Below are positions 28,082 to 36,173 of a DNA stretch of 64,000 nt, piece by piece. The notes under the pieces were generated by a model, which had not been told where the DNA came from, did not search any database, and saw only the letters and a program-made list of their open reading frames with translations. Numbering within the stretch: the first letter of the stretch is position 1; each line of letters opens with the position of its first letter. The stretch is from assembly GCA_029012365.1 (NCBI GenBank), contig JAQXLY010000028.1, forward strand, positions 1 to 64,000, written 5' to 3'. The stretch is from Lachnospiraceae bacterium. GTDB lineage: Bacteria > Bacillota > Clostridia > Lachnospirales > Lachnospiraceae. The position numbers were made by a program, and so were the translations under genes.

Positions 28082-29431
28082 CTACTCCATGCTGAAATAA
28101 TTTAAATCTTCTTTCAGCACGTCCGACAACCGTTTCAATTCCTGAGCAGTCTCTGCCAGAGACACGGTTGCATCATTAAGTTCCATCATAGAGGTCGTGG
28201 TCTGCTCGGTAGACGCTGCATTTTCCTCCAATGCATAACCGGATTCTGCCAGCACTCCGGACACTTTCTGAAGCTTTTGTATCATTTTCTGCAGATTATC
28301 CAAAAAACTGTTAATACTCTCTCCAAACTGAGAAAATTCATCGCGACGATTCTGCTTTACTCTGACAGAAATCCTGCCCTCCGCAATCCGGTCCAAAGAC
28401 TTCTTAAATGACGTCACATTATTATTAATACTTAAACTGATGGCAAGTGTAATTCCAATCAAAGCTACTGCCGTAACTGCAATAACTATTATAATTACAA
28501 CTCCTACGCTCTTTCTTACTTCTTCCATATCCTCAGCTACTTCCTGCTGAATCTCACTACATATACGGGATAATTCTTCACTGAGGGAAACATTTGCCGC
28601 TTTCACCGCAAGCATCTCATTGTCAAACGCTCTTAACTTATCAAACTTTGCTTTCTTTTCATTCAACTTAACCAGGGCTGCATCAGCAAGTGCCTGACTG
28701 GATGCATACGCCGGAATGTTTTCGGAAAGCTCTGCAAAAAGCGCCTCAATCCCCGCAGCCTGGGATGAAACATCCTTGCCTTCTACCACCAGCTTGCTGT
28801 AGGTTCTCATCAAATTATCCAAGGAACTAAGCCTGCTGTTGTAATCAAACAGACCGGAAATTGCCCCGCCGAACTTGTAATACATATCCTCGTCCGCAGG
28901 TTCCAGATACATCTCATACTCTAAAGATTCATACTGATGCATATTGTACTGACCCACCGGAATCATAACCGATACTTCTTCCCATGTCTGATTAATTGCA
29001 CTGAACTTGCCCACCACATGAATCGCACGTTTGCCGTTAAAATTCGTAAACTCATAGGATGCAAGACCGTCGCCGGAACCGGAAATCCACTCTATGCGGT
29101 TCAAATCAACCTCCTCGGTACCATTCGGTCCGGTCAGCTTAATATTGGTGATGTAATAGGACTTGTCATACGTAAAAGTACCACCGATACGGAAATAAAG
29201 ATAATCACGCTTTCCTACCACCGGAAGCTCACGATTGTAATGCTCCTTTACATATTCCCGGCCGTCAATCTCAATCTTCGGAGAAAGCTGCGTCATCGAA
29301 CTATCAATCCACTTAATTTCAATCCAGTCAGTACCTACAAGATTCTTAAACATCTCCGACAACTCTGCACTGGAACTCATAAACTCACGATATACACCGT
29401 TCGCCTCATCAAAAGAACGGGTATTATGCAA
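28082..29431 (-). pseudogene. Degenerate methyl-accepting chemotaxis protein
   Basis: The 449-residue frame has a ligand-binding-like region, a membrane helix (about residues 308-330) and a HAMP domain (SLDRIAEGRISVRVK). After HAMP only about 65 residues remain (ALEENAASTEQTTTSMMELNDATVSLAETAQ), which resemble the start joined directly to the end of a chemoreceptor signalling domain. The conserved hairpin tip that binds CheA and CheW is absent. The first membrane helix is also missing, and the only in-frame start is a weak TTG abutting the terminator of the upstream gene. I read it as a receptor gene decayed at both ends; a short working variant cannot be excluded. Confidence 0.7.
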
Positions 29432-29460
29432 TTCGATAATAGTTCATAGCCCACCCATAG

Positions 29461-29496
29461 AAAAAAGGGCTGTCGCACCGGATGCGCAGTCCCTTT
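29461..29496 (-). terminator. Terminator of the dCMP deaminase transcript
   Basis: A GC-rich hairpin with some mismatches (GGGACTGCGCA...TGCGACAGCCC) is followed by six T residues on the minus strand, about 20 bp after the stop at 29516. Confidence 0.7.
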
Positions 29497-29515
29497 CCGT
29501 TTCTATTCTTTTTTT

Positions 29516-30004
29516 CTAATATCCGAAGTTTCCCTCCAGGGACTCATCATTTTCAATCCAGTCCTGTACGTCAATCACCCGGTATTCGTTTTCGGTATCC
29601 CGGATTACTACCTTACTAATCCCGGCATTAATCACCATACGCTTACACATGGAGCAGCTGTTTGACCTTTCAATATACGCACCGGTGCCTACTTCCTTTC
29701 CTACCAGATACAAGGTGCTGTCAATCATTTTCTCCCGTTCCGCACTGATAATCGCATTGGCTTCCGCATGCACACTACGGCACAGCTCATACCGCTCTCC
29801 CCGCGGAATATTGAGCTGCTGTCTGATGCAATACCCCAAATCACTGCAATTTTTCCTGCCGCGCGGTGCTCCGACATAGCCTGTAGAAATCACCTCATCG
29901 TTTTTAACAATAACTGCTCCGTAATGTCTTCGCAGACACGTACAACGCTTTGACACTACTTCCGCCAGATCCAGATAATAATTTACCTTATCCCGTCTCT
30001 CCAT
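29516..30004 (-). CDS. dCMP deaminase (ComEB-like)
   Basis: The 162-residue protein has the zinc-dependent deaminase motif HAEANAI and SCSMCKRMVINAGI, with the N-terminal WAEV-type segment (YYLDLAEVVSKRCTCLRR). It converts dCMP to dUMP, feeding dTMP synthesis. The PCxxC motif is SCSMC here, a mild variation. AAGGAGA lies upstream of the ATG. It follows the thioesterase gene on the same strand with a 73-bp gap. Confidence 0.9.
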   Translation of the reverse strand: MERRDKVNYYLDLAEVVSKRCTCLRRHYGAVIVKNDEVISTGYVGAPRGRKNCSDLGYCIRQQLNIPRGERYELCRSVHAEANAIISAEREKMIDSTLYLVGKEVGTGAYIERSNSCSMCKRMVINAGISKVVIRDTENEYRVIDVQDWIENDESLEGNFGY

Positions 30005-30077
30005 ACTACCTTCTCCTTTGCCGTTCTTGAAGCAATCTGCACTGTTGCCGTACCGCTGGTTCTGATTTTCTTTTCAT

Positions 30078-30512
30078 TCAAGCCTGATGCCCCTGTTTTC
30101 CCACTATCTCCGCTGCCTCAAGCAATGCCTTCAGAAACTCCGGATATTCTTTTTTTAAAGCTATCACTTTTCCGTCCGCCGTCAAAAAGCAATGCTCCGA
30201 ATGACCCTCGCAGGCAAGTGTACCGTCCTCCTTACGCATCTCATAACGAAGCTTTAGCTTTACACCCTTGAACTCCTCTGCAAGCACCGTAATTTTTACC
30301 TTTTCCGGAAATCTGGTACTGACCTTGTATTTACAGTCCACGCAGGTCACCGGTGAAACAATTCCGAAGCTTTCCAGTCTGTCAAATCCCCAGCCTATCT
30401 GTTCCAAAAAGTCAACCCGTGCTTCTTCCATCCAACGGATGTAGTTTGAGTGATGCACGATTCCCATTTTATCCGTTTCATAATACTGTACTCTGTGTTC
30501 ATAGGGTCTCAT
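30078..30512 (-). CDS. Acyl-CoA thioesterase, 4HBT hotdog family (YbgC-like)
   Basis: The 144-residue protein has the hotdog-fold signature YYETDKMGIVHHSNYIRWMEEARVDFLEQ with the catalytic Asp in the ETDKMG segment. Such enzymes hydrolyse acyl-CoA thioesters. ATG 30512 is chosen because GGAGGATAAAA precedes it; it overlaps the end of the CinA-domain gene by 14 bp, suggesting coupling. Physiological substrate unknown. Confidence 0.88.
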   Translation of the reverse strand: MRPYEHRVQYYETDKMGIVHHSNYIRWMEEARVDFLEQIGWGFDRLESFGIVSPVTCVDCKYKVSTRFPEKVKITVLAEEFKGVKLKLRYEMRKEDGTLACEGHSEHCFLTADGKVIALKKEYPEFLKALLEAAEIVGKQGHQA

Positions 30513-30996
30513 TTTTATCCTCCAACAATCCTGCAAGCATCTCAAACACAAACTCTGCCGCCGCTTCTCTCACAACATTTCTGCCGAGGTCTCCAAACTT
30601 TTTCGTCACCGTAGTCAGTTCTCCGTCCACAAAAAAACCAAAGCACACCATGCCAACCGGCTTTTCCGCAGTGCCACCGGTAGGTCCGGCAATCCCGGAT
30701 ACACCTACTCCTACCTGAGCTTTCTGGGCTCTTGCAACACCCTCTGCCATCTGTCCGGCAACCGGCTCGCTGACAACACCGTACTGTTCTATCGTTTCCG
30801 GCTTAACGCCGAGATACTTCACCTTTGCTTCATTTGCATACGTCACCACACCCGCGTCAAACACCGCCGAGGCATTTGCCACACTGACCAGTCGTGCAGA
30901 ACATAGCCCGCCGGTACAGGACTCCGCAAAAGATATATGAAAGCCCCTTTCCTGTAGCAGGGCAACAACCTGTTCTTCTAATGTCTCCGTTGTCAT
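30499..30996 (-). CDS. CinA C-terminal domain protein (NMN amidohydrolase PncC-like)
   Basis: The 165-residue protein matches the stand-alone CinA C-terminal domain: SFAESCTGGLCSARLV and GVSGIAGPTGGTAEKPVGMVCFG. In PncC this fold deamidates nicotinamide mononucleotide in NAD recycling. The N-terminal molybdopterin-binding-like domain of full-length CinA is missing. ATG 30996 has GGGAGA upstream. The gene lies between the ABC operon and the thioesterase. Confidence 0.9.
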   Translation of the reverse strand: MTTETLEEQVVALLQERGFHISFAESCTGGLCSARLVSVANASAVFDAGVVTYANEAKVKYLGVKPETIEQYGVVSEPVAGQMAEGVARAQKAQVGVGVSGIAGPTGGTAEKPVGMVCFGFFVDGELTTVTKKFGDLGRNVVREAAAEFVFEMLAGLLEDKNETL

Positions 30997-31019
30997 CTTC
31001 TCCCGTACCTTTCTACCGG

Positions 31020-31793
31020 CTAGTTTCCGCACTCGATACTAATCTGATTAAACACGTGCAAAATATCGTCCGTTACCATATTTGATTTTTCTTTCCCGGA
31101 CTTATCCATTACGATATGCCCCTTATCCATCATAATCAGGCGGCTACCGTATTCCACAGCATAACGAAGATTATGAGTCACCATAATCGCCGTCAGCTTC
31201 TTTTCTTTTACCACCTTATCCGTAAGCTGCATAATGATTTCTGCCGTATGCGGGTCAAGTGCAGCCGTATGCTCATCAAGAATCAGGAAATCAAGCGGTG
31301 TCAGCGTTGCCATGACAAGTGAAACCGCCTGTCTCTGCCCGCCGGAGAGGGCACCGAGCTTTACATTCATTTTATCCTCCAGCCCAAGACCGAGGCTTGC
31401 CAGCTGCTCTTTATAATACCCGGCTCTTGCCTTATTGATTCCGGAGGAAAGTCCGAACCTTTTTCCTTTGTGGTCTGCTAAAGACATATTTTCCAGAATC
31501 GTCATATTAGGACAGGTACCGAGTGCCGGGTTCTGATATACCCGTCCCATTCTGCGGTACCTTTCAAACTCCTTCATGCGGTCGATACTTTCTCCGTTAA
31601 TTAGCACCTGTCCCTTGTCAACGGGAATACTGCCGCAGATAATATTCAGCATAGAAGTCTTGCCACTGCCGTTACTGCCCACCACGGATACAAACTCACC
31701 GTCTCCCACCGTCAGATTGAAGTCGTCAAACAGACACATCTGAGTTACCGTGCCTGCATTATAAATTTTAGAAATGTGTTTCATCTCAAGCAT
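31020..31793 (-). CDS. ABC transporter ATP-binding protein, T-box-controlled Trp-type system 2
   Basis: The 257-residue protein has Walker A (GSNGSGKTS), signature (ALSGGQRQAVSLVMA), Walker B (DFLILDEHTAALD) and a switch His (MVTHN). It is paralogous to the ATPase at 15230. Its start overlaps the permease stop by 8 bp. By T-box specifier (UGG) the system is inferred to import tryptophan or a precursor. Confidence 0.92.
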   Translation of the reverse strand: MLEMKHISKIYNAGTVTQMCLFDDFNLTVGDGEFVSVVGSNGSGKTSMLNIICGSIPVDKGQVLINGESIDRMKEFERYRRMGRVYQNPALGTCPNMTILENMSLADHKGKRFGLSSGINKARAGYYKEQLASLGLGLEDKMNVKLGALSGGQRQAVSLVMATLTPLDFLILDEHTAALDPHTAEIIMQLTDKVVKEKKLTAIMVTHNLRYAVEYGSRLIMMDKGHIVMDKSGKEKSNMVTDDILHVFNQISIECGN

Positions 31794-32673
31794 TCTTTTT
31801 TGCGCCTCCCTTCTGACGATTTCCTACTACTAAAATCACAAGGAATAATACCGCCGTTACCAGCTTTAGAAGGTTGGCCGGAAGACCGAGGCTGATGGCA
31901 ATCTGAATACAAATCTTATAAAGCACACTGCCGACTATCACCGCCGTCGTGCCTTTTACGAAGCCCTCCTTCTTAAAAATCGTCGTACCGATAATGACCG
32001 TTGCCAGACCGAATACCATCTGCCCGGTTCCCATGGTAGCGGAAAAGCTCCTCTGCTCATGGCACACGACGCAGCCGGAAAGTGCCACCAGGGCATTTGC
32101 GATGACAAGACCCAATATCTTTACCTTTCCCTTATCCTTTGCGAGTGACGTTACCAGCACATCATTATCTCCAACGGCACGAAGTAACAGCCCGTTCTTT
32201 GTCTTAAAATACAAATCCAGTAAGATTTTAAACACAACCACCAGAAGAAAAGCTACAATCAGCTTTCTCTGCAATAATGTAAAGCTGCCAAACAAAGTCA
32301 TCACCGGCTCTGCGGTAAAAATAGTGTCCACATCTCTGCCGACCGCAAGGTTGGAGCCTGCAATCTGCAGATTAATAGAAAACAACGCCGTCATTGTAAT
32401 AATTCCTGCAAGCAAATCACGTACCTTAAAGCATACATGAATCACGCCGGTTACAAGACCTGCAAGTGCCCCCACGGCTAGTGCCACCGGTAGTGTCAGG
32501 TACGGATTCACTCCCTTTACCAAAAGAAGCGCCGTAATGGCTGCACCGAGCGGGAAGCTCCCGTCCACCGTCAAATCCGGAAAATCCAAAATCTTATAGG
32601 TTATGTAAATACCGTAAGACAGCAGGGCATAGATAAAGCCCTGCGTCACCGTGCTGATAATTAAGTCAAGCAT
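31786..32673 (-). CDS. ABC transporter permease, T-box-controlled Trp-type system 2
   Basis: The 295-residue protein is a multi-helix permease with the same pattern as the system 1 permease (QGFIYALLSYGIYITYKILDFPDLTVDGSF; LLLRAVGDNDVLVTSLAKDKG in the coupling loop). It sits between the binding protein and ATPase genes and forms the membrane channel. Confidence 0.92.
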   Translation of the reverse strand: MLDLIISTVTQGFIYALLSYGIYITYKILDFPDLTVDGSFPLGAAITALLLVKGVNPYLTLPVALAVGALAGLVTGVIHVCFKVRDLLAGIITMTALFSINLQIAGSNLAVGRDVDTIFTAEPVMTLFGSFTLLQRKLIVAFLLVVVFKILLDLYFKTKNGLLLRAVGDNDVLVTSLAKDKGKVKILGLVIANALVALSGCVVCHEQRSFSATMGTGQMVFGLATVIIGTTIFKKEGFVKGTTAVIVGSVLYKICIQIAISLGLPANLLKLVTAVLFLVILVVGNRQKGGAKKNA

Positions 32674-32719
32674 ATTTTAGCTCCAATCGCCGTTATTTCA
32701 TTACTCCCACTTTGTCTCA

Positions 32720-33688
32720 TTACTTTTGGGACTCGATTGCCTTCTCCGCAATGTCTGCCGGAAGTGTAATTCCCATCTCTGCGATTGCACCGGAATTAAT
32801 GTAAATTCCATACTCGGCAATCGTTTCATACGGAATCTCGGAAGCCTTTTTCTCTCCCTTCAATACCTTTGCAGCCATCGCTCCGGTCTGCTTACCAAGC
32901 TCATAATAATCAATACCTGCCGCAGCCACACAACCGAGAGTTACCTGCTCTACCTCACTTCCGTATACCGGGATTCCCGCTTCGTTGGTCTTTTCCAAAA
33001 TGGAAGAAAGCACACCTACTACATTATTATCCGTCAAATTAGAGAAACAGTCAACCCCTTTGCTGATTAATGTATCGGCTGCCTGGGTTACCTCTGCCTG
33101 TGCCGTTACACCGACTGCTTCAATGGTAAATCCATAGCCTGCTGCCTTTGTCTGATACTCCTCAATGGCAGAAACTGAATTCGGCTCACTGGTCGTATAA
33201 ATAATACCGATTGTCTTTGCCTCCGGCTGCAGCTTGCGAATCAAATCCATCTGTGCTTCTACCGGAAGCTTATCGGAGGTACCCGTAATATTTCCCTTAT
33301 CCAGCTTTGCCTTAACCGGGTCGGTAATCGCAGTAAAAATCACCGGAATATCCTTATCCTCTGCTGCCGCAAAGCAGGCGGTTGCCGCATTGGTTGCAAT
33401 CGCACACATAAGGTCAACGTCCTTTGCGGAAAAGTTCTGTCCAATCTGGGTGCAGATGTTGTCATCAAAGCCCGCATTCTGATAATCCACGGTAAAGTCC
33501 GTACCTTCCTTAAGCCCTGCATCCGCAAGTCCCTGTAAAAATCCTTCACGGCAGTTATCTAAGGAACCGTGCTCCCCGTACTGGCTGATACCGATAACTG
33601 CCGGACCCTTCTTTCCACATGCGGTCATACCGAATACCATTGTCATTGCTGCTACTACACAAAGTGCTTTTTTCATTGTCTTTCTCAT
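32720..33688 (-). CDS. ABC substrate-binding lipoprotein, TrpX-like, T-box controlled
   Basis: The 322-residue protein has a signal peptide and lipobox (FGMTAC), then the ABC_sub_bind fold (VIGISQYGEHGSLDNCREGFLQGL; AKTIGIIYTTSEPNSVSAIEEY; GVDCFSNLTDNNVVG). AGGAGG precedes the ATG. The leader upstream is a T-box with a UGG specifier, which points to tryptophan as ligand, as for TrpX of streptococci (family knowledge). It is the first gene of a binding protein-permease-ATPase operon. Confidence 0.92.
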   Translation of the reverse strand: MRKTMKKALCVVAAMTMVFGMTACGKKGPAVIGISQYGEHGSLDNCREGFLQGLADAGLKEGTDFTVDYQNAGFDDNICTQIGQNFSAKDVDLMCAIATNAATACFAAAEDKDIPVIFTAITDPVKAKLDKGNITGTSDKLPVEAQMDLIRKLQPEAKTIGIIYTTSEPNSVSAIEEYQTKAAGYGFTIEAVGVTAQAEVTQAADTLISKGVDCFSNLTDNNVVGVLSSILEKTNEAGIPVYGSEVEQVTLGCVAAAGIDYYELGKQTGAMAAKVLKGEKKASEIPYETIAEYGIYINSGAIAEMGITLPADIAEKAIESQK

Positions 33689-33830
33689 ACTCTTGTCCTC
33701 CTGAAAATATGTTTTGCATACATACGTGAAATCCGTTGTTTTTCGTACCAGCGTAACCTTTGTGTCGGCTCGCGCTTCCCACGTCTACACGACTTCGTCA
33801 CTCGGTCGTGAGCGCGTTCGCATAAAGAAA

Positions 33831-34110
33831 AGTCCTGTCCCACGTATGCTGTCAATAGCTACATGGGACAGGACTGAAATTTCCTGCGGTGCCACCCATA
33901 TTGGTGATTGCTCACCCTCTCTGCATCGCACTAACATGCGAACCGTACCGTAACGGGGTACATTCCGTCGACTACTACTTGCTTTGACACTGTCAAAGTG
34001 TTCGGTCGCCCTCCTAAGTCCATTCCCCTGCCATTCCACTGCTGCAATCACACCGTCTGCAGCTCTCTGAAAGCTTCCCATACAGGCTACTTACTCTTAG
34101 TCATCGGTTT
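33831..34110 (-). ncRNA. T-box riboswitch, specifier UGG (Trp)
   Basis: On the minus strand the leader starts with the typical GATGACTAAGAGTAAGTA and stem I AGAGAGCTGCAGACGGTGTGA. The specifier loop GAA-TGG-ACTTAGGAG places UGG (Trp) at 34022-34020. The conserved T-box GGGTGGCACCGC is at 33883-33898 region. A strong terminator hairpin (GTCCTGTCCCA...TGGGACAGGAC, 33832-33874) follows with a short T-rich run. Uncharged tRNA-Trp would stabilise the antiterminator and switch on the transporter. The specifier call rests on spacing against typical T-boxes. Confidence 0.93.
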
Positions 34111-34128
34111 CTTGTTTTATTGGAAATG

Positions 34129-34157
34129 ATTTTAGCACCGTGAGACATAAATGTCAA
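34129..34157 (-). promoter_or_regulatory. Promoter of the T-box/Trp transporter operon
   Basis: On the minus strand, -35 TTGACA (34157-34152) and -10 TAAAAT (34134-34129) are separated by 17 bp, directly ahead of the T-box leader. Confidence 0.85.
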
Positions 34158-34249
34158 TCTCTTTTTTTCAAAAACATAATGACATTTGGTCTTTTTCTAA
34201 TCGCATTACTTACATTCGCAATCTCTTTTTTAGTTCTTCCACCCTCGAA

Positions 34250-34443
34250 GTAACAGTTCAGCCTTACTTATGCGAGATAAGTTGTGGCGACGGAGTATTC
34301 TAAAGAGAACCATAAGGCAACGTCAGTACTTAGCGAGGTGGTTTCGAGCTTAGTACTGCTACGTTGCTGCATGAGCGAGAGCGGGTTCTCTTAAGAACAC
34401 TCCGTCTCCACAACGATTGCACACTAGAAGGCTGAACTGTTAC
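34250..34443. repeat. 194-bp palindromic repeat with 16-bp terminal inverted repeats (copy 1)
   Basis: The ends GTAACAGTTCAGCCTT and its exact complement form perfect 16-bp inverted repeats. Inside are nested complementary arms (AAAGAGAACC/GGTTCTCTT, GCAACGT/ACGTTGC, AGTACT/AGTACT), so the whole element can fold into one long hairpin. A second copy lies at 63494-63693 with a nearly identical core of about 100 bp. It has no ORF, so it is MITE-like or a REP-type intergenic element. The right end supplies the TAA stop codon of the ATPase gene at 34440. Confidence 0.85.
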
Positions 34444-36173
34444 CCCTCAAAACAAACACCTCTCATCCGGTTCACACACATAAAGATTTCCTCTTTTCTT
34501 ACTTCGTCAAACCACCAGCCCCGGTAAACCGGATTCGAAATCATCTGCTCCTGTTCCAATTCCGCAAATAAACGCCGGGCATATTCTCCGGATACAGTAC
34601 GCAGATGCCCCAAACTCTCTTCCTCCTTTGACAGTATACATCTTAATACCCAGGCAAGGGAATGTAGCTGTTCGTTACTCTTTAAGGACGGCACCGCAGT
34701 CATGTCAACGGAATATTCTCCGCAAATGACCTTTTTACTGTCCTGTGTACATACTGTCTGTAGCAGAAGGGCCTTTGTCCCTTCTCCCGGAAGTAACACC
34801 GTTCTTTCGTTTCCTGTAAATGTCGGCTCCTCCTTTGCAGAAACAGGCAGTGCCAGTTCCTTTACTTCCTCTGTAACATCCTCTGCAACATATTGATTCA
34901 TCAGAATCACTGTATCCGCAATCTTTAAATATTCTCCCGATCCGCCGATAACAAGAATAGTGGACACACCTTTTTGCTCCGTAATGCTCCGGATTCTGTC
35001 TGTAAACGGAATGATTACCTCATCCTTTACAATTCTTCGCATCAGCTCATCACGAATCATAAAGTTGGTTGCACTTTTGTCCTCATCAATGGTCAAAAGG
35101 CTGCTTCCACCAGCAATGGCCTCGATGATATTTGCCGCCTGCGAAATACTTCCGCTGGCATGCTTTGTCGTAAAGTTTCGGATGTCCTGATACGGAATAT
35201 CAGAGAAAAACATGGAAATATCCTCATTTGCCACATATCTTCCATCCTCTGCGTTTGTTACCGCAAGGCTCTGTTCCGCCACCACAAATTCCCTTCCGTC
35301 CCCCGGCACATAATTACAGATACCGGCTTCGATTGCCTCCAAAAGTGTGGTTTTCCCTGAAAACCCGGCTCCCGTAATGACCGTAATTCCCTTTGGAATT
35401 CCCATACCGGAAAGCTCCGTTCCATCCTCCATAGGAACCTTCACACGCATTGTTTCCGGCGACAAAAACGGCACTGCGGTCTCAAGCGGCTCCTCGCTGT
35501 CACCCCTTCTCGGAAGAATACTTCCGTCCGCCACAAATGCCACATATCCTTTTTCAAGGCAAAACGCCCTTAACGCGAGCTGCTTTTTATAGAGCTCCAA
35601 TCGCTCCCGCAGTTCTGCTTTGTCTATAAAAGCACAGCCTTCTTCTATTGTTTTTAGAATATCTGTTATCATCCGTCCGATTCGCTCTCCCAGAATCGTC
35701 ACGCCGGCCCCCGTCGGGAACAGTACGAACAGCTTCAGTACAAAGGTATGCGCTTCCCTTCTGTAAAGCAGTCCGCTTCGTCTCATAATACGGCAATCCG
35801 GTTGCTGACACCGGATTTTGGATAACAAACGCTCCGGCTTATTATTTGTTGTGTATTTCTCACTCAGCTCACCGAACAGCTTGCTAAAATACCGCAAAAG
35901 GTAGTCCTCAAAAAAGGGAGTATATTGTTCAACCTCCAAGGTGTCTGTTCCAAGACAGTCTGCACCGATATTGATGTACATTGCCACATTCGCCGGATAC
36001 TTATAATTAAGCGGTACAAATTTGACGGTAATCCCATCTGTATACTCATAGGTTTCTCTCCATTTACTCAGAAGATACGAAACAGGTTTTCCGTTTAGAT
36101 TGCCACCTTGCCCGTTTGTACGTAACGCTTTTTTCAGTTCTCTAATCTTAATAATTTCATTTTCAGTCTTCAT
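34440..36173 (-). CDS. ABC-class ATPase (ABC_ATPase, COG3044-like), copy B
   Basis: The 577-residue protein has a P-loop in VITGAGFSGKTTLLEAIEAG, a conserved SGSISQAANIIEAI segment (signature-like), Walker B SSLLTIDEDKSATNFMIRD, and VSTILVIGGSGEYLKIADTVI. These are hallmarks of the predicted ABC-class ATPase family, whose biological role is unknown. No membrane segments are seen. It overlaps the stop of its paralogue upstream by 11 bp. Its stop codon lies inside the terminal repeat of the 194-bp element, which may also end transcription. Confidence 0.87.
   Translation of the reverse strand: MKTENEIIKIRELKKALRTNGQGGNLNGKPVSYLLSKWRETYEYTDGITVKFVPLNYKYPANVAMYINIGADCLGTDTLEVEQYTPFFEDYLLRYFSKLFGELSEKYTTNNKPERLLSKIRCQQPDCRIMRRSGLLYRREAHTFVLKLFVLFPTGAGVTILGERIGRMITDILKTIEEGCAFIDKAELRERLELYKKQLALRAFCLEKGYVAFVADGSILPRRGDSEEPLETAVPFLSPETMRVKVPMEDGTELSGMGIPKGITVITGAGFSGKTTLLEAIEAGICNYVPGDGREFVVAEQSLAVTNAEDGRYVANEDISMFFSDIPYQDIRNFTTKHASGSISQAANIIEAIAGGSSLLTIDEDKSATNFMIRDELMRRIVKDEVIIPFTDRIRSITEQKGVSTILVIGGSGEYLKIADTVILMNQYVAEDVTEEVKELALPVSAKEEPTFTGNERTVLLPGEGTKALLLQTVCTQDSKKVICGEYSVDMTAVPSLKSNEQLHSLAWVLRCILSKEEESLGHLRTVSGEYARRLFAELEQEQMISNPVYRGWWFDEVRKEEIFMCVNRMRGVCFEG

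Noticed and set aside
33785-34081. 98-residue ORF (minus)
   Set aside because: It lies within the T-box leader, whose conserved RNA motifs explain the sequence; the encoded residues resemble no protein.
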